Shown in pieces: positions 5,656-7,034 of a stretch of 7,034 nucleotides of DNA. The notes below the pieces were generated by a model that saw only the letters and a program-made list of their open reading frames with translations, was not told the origin of the DNA and searched no databases. Location of the stretch: positions 1 to 7,034 of the forward strand of contig JAFMQP010000206.1 of assembly GCA_017354575.1 (NCBI GenBank), written 5' to 3'. A program made the position numbers and the translations under genes. Origin of the DNA: Acidothermales bacterium. GTDB taxonomy: Bacteria > Actinomycetota > Actinomycetes > Streptosporangiales > WHST01. The stretch's first letter is position 1. The number at the start of each line of letters is the position of its first letter.

Positions 5656-6556
5656 GCAGGACGACCTTGCCGCGCACGTGTCGCGCCTCGACCTCGCGGT
5701 GGGCGTCCGCCGCGCGGTCGAGCGGGAACGTCCGGTAGACGCTCACCCGCAGCCGGCCCGTCTCGTAGAGGTCGACGAGCTCGGCGAGCATCTCCTCGGT
5801 CGGCTGGGCGGAGACCATGCGGATGCCGAGCCGTTCCGCGGGGGAGTCGCCGACGATCGTGACGACCCGCTGCTGGTCCCCGACGAGCTCCAGCGAGGCG
5901 CGCGCGGCCTCCTCCGTACCGGCTGCGTCGAGTGCGGCGTCGACACCGGCGGGAGCGACCGCGCGGACGCGCTCGACGAGTCCGTCGCCGTACGCCACAG
6001 GCGTGGCGCCGAGCGAGGTGAGGTGGTCGTGGTTGCGCGGGCTCGCGGTGCCGATGACCGCGGCGCCACGGGCACGGGCCACCTGTACGGCCATGGAGCC
6101 GACGCCGCCGGCGGCGGCGTGCACGAGGAGGGTGTCGCCGGCGCCGACGTCGAGCTGGCGCAGCACGTACACGGCGGTGCGGCCGGACGCGGCGAGCCCA
6201 CCGGCCTCGGCCCACGGCATGTCCGCGGGCTTGCGCGCCAGGTGGTCAGGCCTGGCGAGCACGTGGTCGGCGTAGCCGCCCGAGACCGCGCCGAGCACCT
6301 CGTCGCCGACGGCGAGGCCGGCGACGTCCGGGCCCACGGCGTCGACGACCCCGGCCACCTCGGTGCCGAGCCGCTGCGGGAACCGCGCGCGTGCCCAGTC
6401 GAGCCGGCCTGCGCGGAAGTTCGTGTCGAACGGCTGCACACCGGCGGCCCGCACGCGCACGCGCACCTCACCTGGCCCGGGCGTGGGCGACTCGACGTCG
6501 ACGACACGGAGCACGTCCGGATCGCCGTACTCCCAGAACACGACGGCTCTGCTCAT
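5645..6556 (-). CDS. Zinc-less NADP-dependent quinone oxidoreductase-type MDR protein
   Basis: This 303-residue medium-chain reductase lacks the zinc cysteines of classical alcohol dehydrogenases and fits the quinone oxidoreductase (zeta-crystallin-like) group. Key parts are the opening [20 protein letters not shown] (3-22), the GROES-like domain with [18 protein letters not shown] (33-50), [12 protein letters not shown] (60-71) and GDEVLGAV, and the NADP-binding Rossmann fold with [17 protein letters not shown] (145-161). It closes with [19 protein letters not shown], the usual family end. Length is slightly under the common 305-330. The ATG at 6556 follows GGAGG with a 7-base spacer (GCGGAGGCGCCACC). 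It probably reduces a quinone or an unsaturated carbonyl compound. The 26-bp palindrome 30 bases upstream is a strong candidate operator, suggesting control by a dimeric repressor responding to a toxic compound. No regulator gene is adjacent inside the window. Confidence 0.93.
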   Translation of the reverse strand: MSRAVVFWEYGDPDVLRVVDVESPTPGPGEVRVRVRAAGVQPFDTNFRAGRLDWARARFPQRLGTEVAGVVDAVGPDVAGLAVGDEVLGAVSGGYADHVLARPDHLARKPADMPWAEAGGLAASGRTAVYVLRQLDVGAGDTLLVHAAAGGVGSMAVQVARARGAAVIGTASPRNHDHLTSLGATPVAYGDGLVERVRAVAPAGVDAALDAAGTEEAARASLELVGDQQRVVTIVGDSPAERLGIRMVSAQPTEEMLAELVDLYETGRLRVSVYRTFPLDRAADAHREVEARHVRGKVVLLTD

Positions 6557-6586
6557 GGTGGCGCCTCCGCGCATCTCCGAGCCCTG

Positions 6587-6612
6587 GGGTGATCACGTTA
6601 ACGTGATCACCC
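6587..6612. promoter_or_regulatory. 26-bp perfect palindrome, candidate operator of the oxidoreductase gene
   Basis: The left arm GGGTGATCACGTT (6587-6599) is exactly complementary to the right arm (6600-6612). With one bulged G (6586) the symmetry extends to 6583-6615. It holds two copies of the self-complementary octamer GTGATCAC (6589-6596 and 6603-6610), 14 bp apart centre to centre, around GTTAAC. It lies 30 bases upstream of the oxidoreductase ATG. A TetR- or MarR-type site is the simplest reading; which protein binds is unknown. Confidence 0.7.
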
Positions 6613-6732
6613 AGGACCTCCACCGGCGCCCGGACGGTCCAGCGCACCTGGTGGTGCTCGCCGCCTTCGTCCTCCTCGCCATCAGCCCTGACGATGCGTT
6701 GTCGGCCGGGCCGCGCCCGCGTGACCGTAATG

Positions 6733-6748
6733 CCCGGTCTCTACCGGG
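6733..6748. other. Short hairpin CCCGGT-CTCT-ACCGGG
   Basis: A perfect 6-bp stem with a 4-base loop ends three bases before the third GTGATCAC box. There is no T-tract on either strand, and no gene ends just before it, so a terminator role is not supported. It could be a leader hairpin or part of a regulatory site. Confidence 0.4.
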
Positions 6749-6751
6749 TCC

Positions 6752-6759
6752 GTGATCAC
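6752..6759. promoter_or_regulatory. Third GTGATCAC box, upstream of the secreted-protein gene
   Basis: This is the same self-complementary octamer that occurs twice in the large palindrome. It lies 149 bp from the nearer copy (centre to centre) and 137 bases before the ATG at 6897. It may be an auxiliary site for the same regulator, which would link the two divergent genes or form a loop. One octamer could also arise by chance. Confidence 0.35.
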
Positions 6760-6896
6760 ACCACGTGGACGGCGGGCCGCACTCGGCTACCGGCGGTACC
6801 ACCGGCAGGTGGAGTCGGTCCGTTGTGGGCCGGAAGCGGAAGAATGCTCTGATCGCTCGAGTGTCGCCTGTCTGTGGAAGGGTGGCCCCACCTCCC

Positions 6897-7034
6897 ATGC
6901 GACGCGAACGGCGCAGGCTCGGTCCTGCCTTCGCACTGGGCGCCGCCTTGCTCGTGGTCGGCGCCGCGGCCGCGCTCGCGGCGACGGCCGGCGCGGCCGC
7001 TCCCCGCACGCCCGCCCCGGAGCCGGCGGACCTC
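6897..7034 (+). CDS. N-terminus of a secreted or surface protein with Sec signal peptide (3' end outside window)
   Basis: The frame from the ATG at 6897 runs open to the window edge, giving 46 residues. It begins with a basic n-region (MRRERRRLGP), then a hydrophobic core (AFALGAALLVVGAAAALAAT), then small residues suited to signal peptidase I (AGA followed by AAP). After the presumed cleavage comes the Pro/Ala-rich stretch APRTPAPEPADL, a common linker at the mature end of actinobacterial exported proteins. Although it starts with arginines, it lacks the S/T-R-R-x-F-L-K pattern, so Sec export is more likely than Tat. GGAAGGG lies about 14 bases upstream, rather far for a ribosome binding site; in-frame GTG codons at 6882 and 6861 are alternatives. 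The functional domain is beyond the window. Confidence 0.75.
   Translation, partial: MRRERRRLGPAFALGAALLVVGAAAALAATAGAAAPRTPAPEPADL

Larger units (their letters stand above)
6557..6896. other. 340-base stretch without an assignable gene
   Basis: This stretch lies between two outward-reading genes. It contains the oxidoreductase ribosome binding site, the large palindrome (6587-6612), a 50-codon open frame from 6603 with coding-like base periodicity but no recognised similarity, a hairpin (6733-6748), a third GTGATCAC box (6752-6759), and an imperfect 16-bp palindrome centred on GGTACC (6790-6805, one mismatched pair). A rightward promoter for the secreted-protein gene is expected here; TTGTGG (6823-6828) is a possible -35 box, but the -10 partner is poor. 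Confidence 0.5.

Noticed and set aside
6733..6748. Hairpin as a rho-independent terminator
   Set aside because: There is no T-rich tract on either side and no gene ends just before it.
6897..6929. Tat signal in the secreted protein
   Set aside because: Arginine pairs are present, but the pattern R-R-x-F-L-K is not; an ordinary Sec signal explains the sequence.
6593..7009. 138-codon open frame on the minus strand ending in the palindrome
   Set aside because: It is antisense to the signal peptide of the secreted protein, is rich in Arg, Ala and Pro, and matches nothing I know.

Overview
The window is very GC-rich, with codons that nearly always end in G or C, GTG starts, tight gene packing and families typical of soil actinomycetes (CAD2-type alcohol dehydrogenase, DUF664/DinB, APH(6)-like kinase, ArsR plus AHSA1 pair). 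I infer a high-GC actinobacterium and cannot name the genus. No mobile element, CRISPR array, tRNA or rRNA is visible.

Layout from left to right: the C-terminal end of a membrane-anchored, Gly/Ser/Ala- and Pro/Ser/Thr-rich surface protein (1-390, +). Then a leftward block read 2149 to 404: an alpha/beta hydrolase, a 118-base gap with two matched inverted repeats, an ArsR-type repressor, and an AHSA1/SRPBCC protein whose start overlaps the repressor's stop. Divergent from the hydrolase is a rightward pair, an ABM-domain monooxygenase and an APH(6)/hydroxyurea-kinase-like phosphotransferase (2271-3440). This pair meets head-on a leftward set, YCII protein, zinc alcohol dehydrogenase and DUF664/DinB protein (5351 to 3437). 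A small KTSC-domain gene (5446-5655, +) diverges from the YCII gene and overlaps, tail to tail, a leftward zinc-less quinone-type oxidoreductase (6556 to 5645). A gap of about 340 bases follows, with a large perfect palindrome, and the window ends inside a secreted-protein gene (6897 onward, +).

Most genes are small stress, detoxification or housekeeping enzymes, and nothing shows that they form one pathway. I found no convincing new multi-gene system. The most interesting signals are regulatory: (1) two copies of TCAAC-N6-GTTGA in front of arsR; (2) an arsR reading frame with a good Shine-Dalgarno sequence but ATC where the start codon should be; (3) a 26-bp perfect palindrome made of two self-complementary GTGATCAC boxes upstream of the oxidoreductase, with a third box 149 bp away and no regulator gene beside it inside the window.
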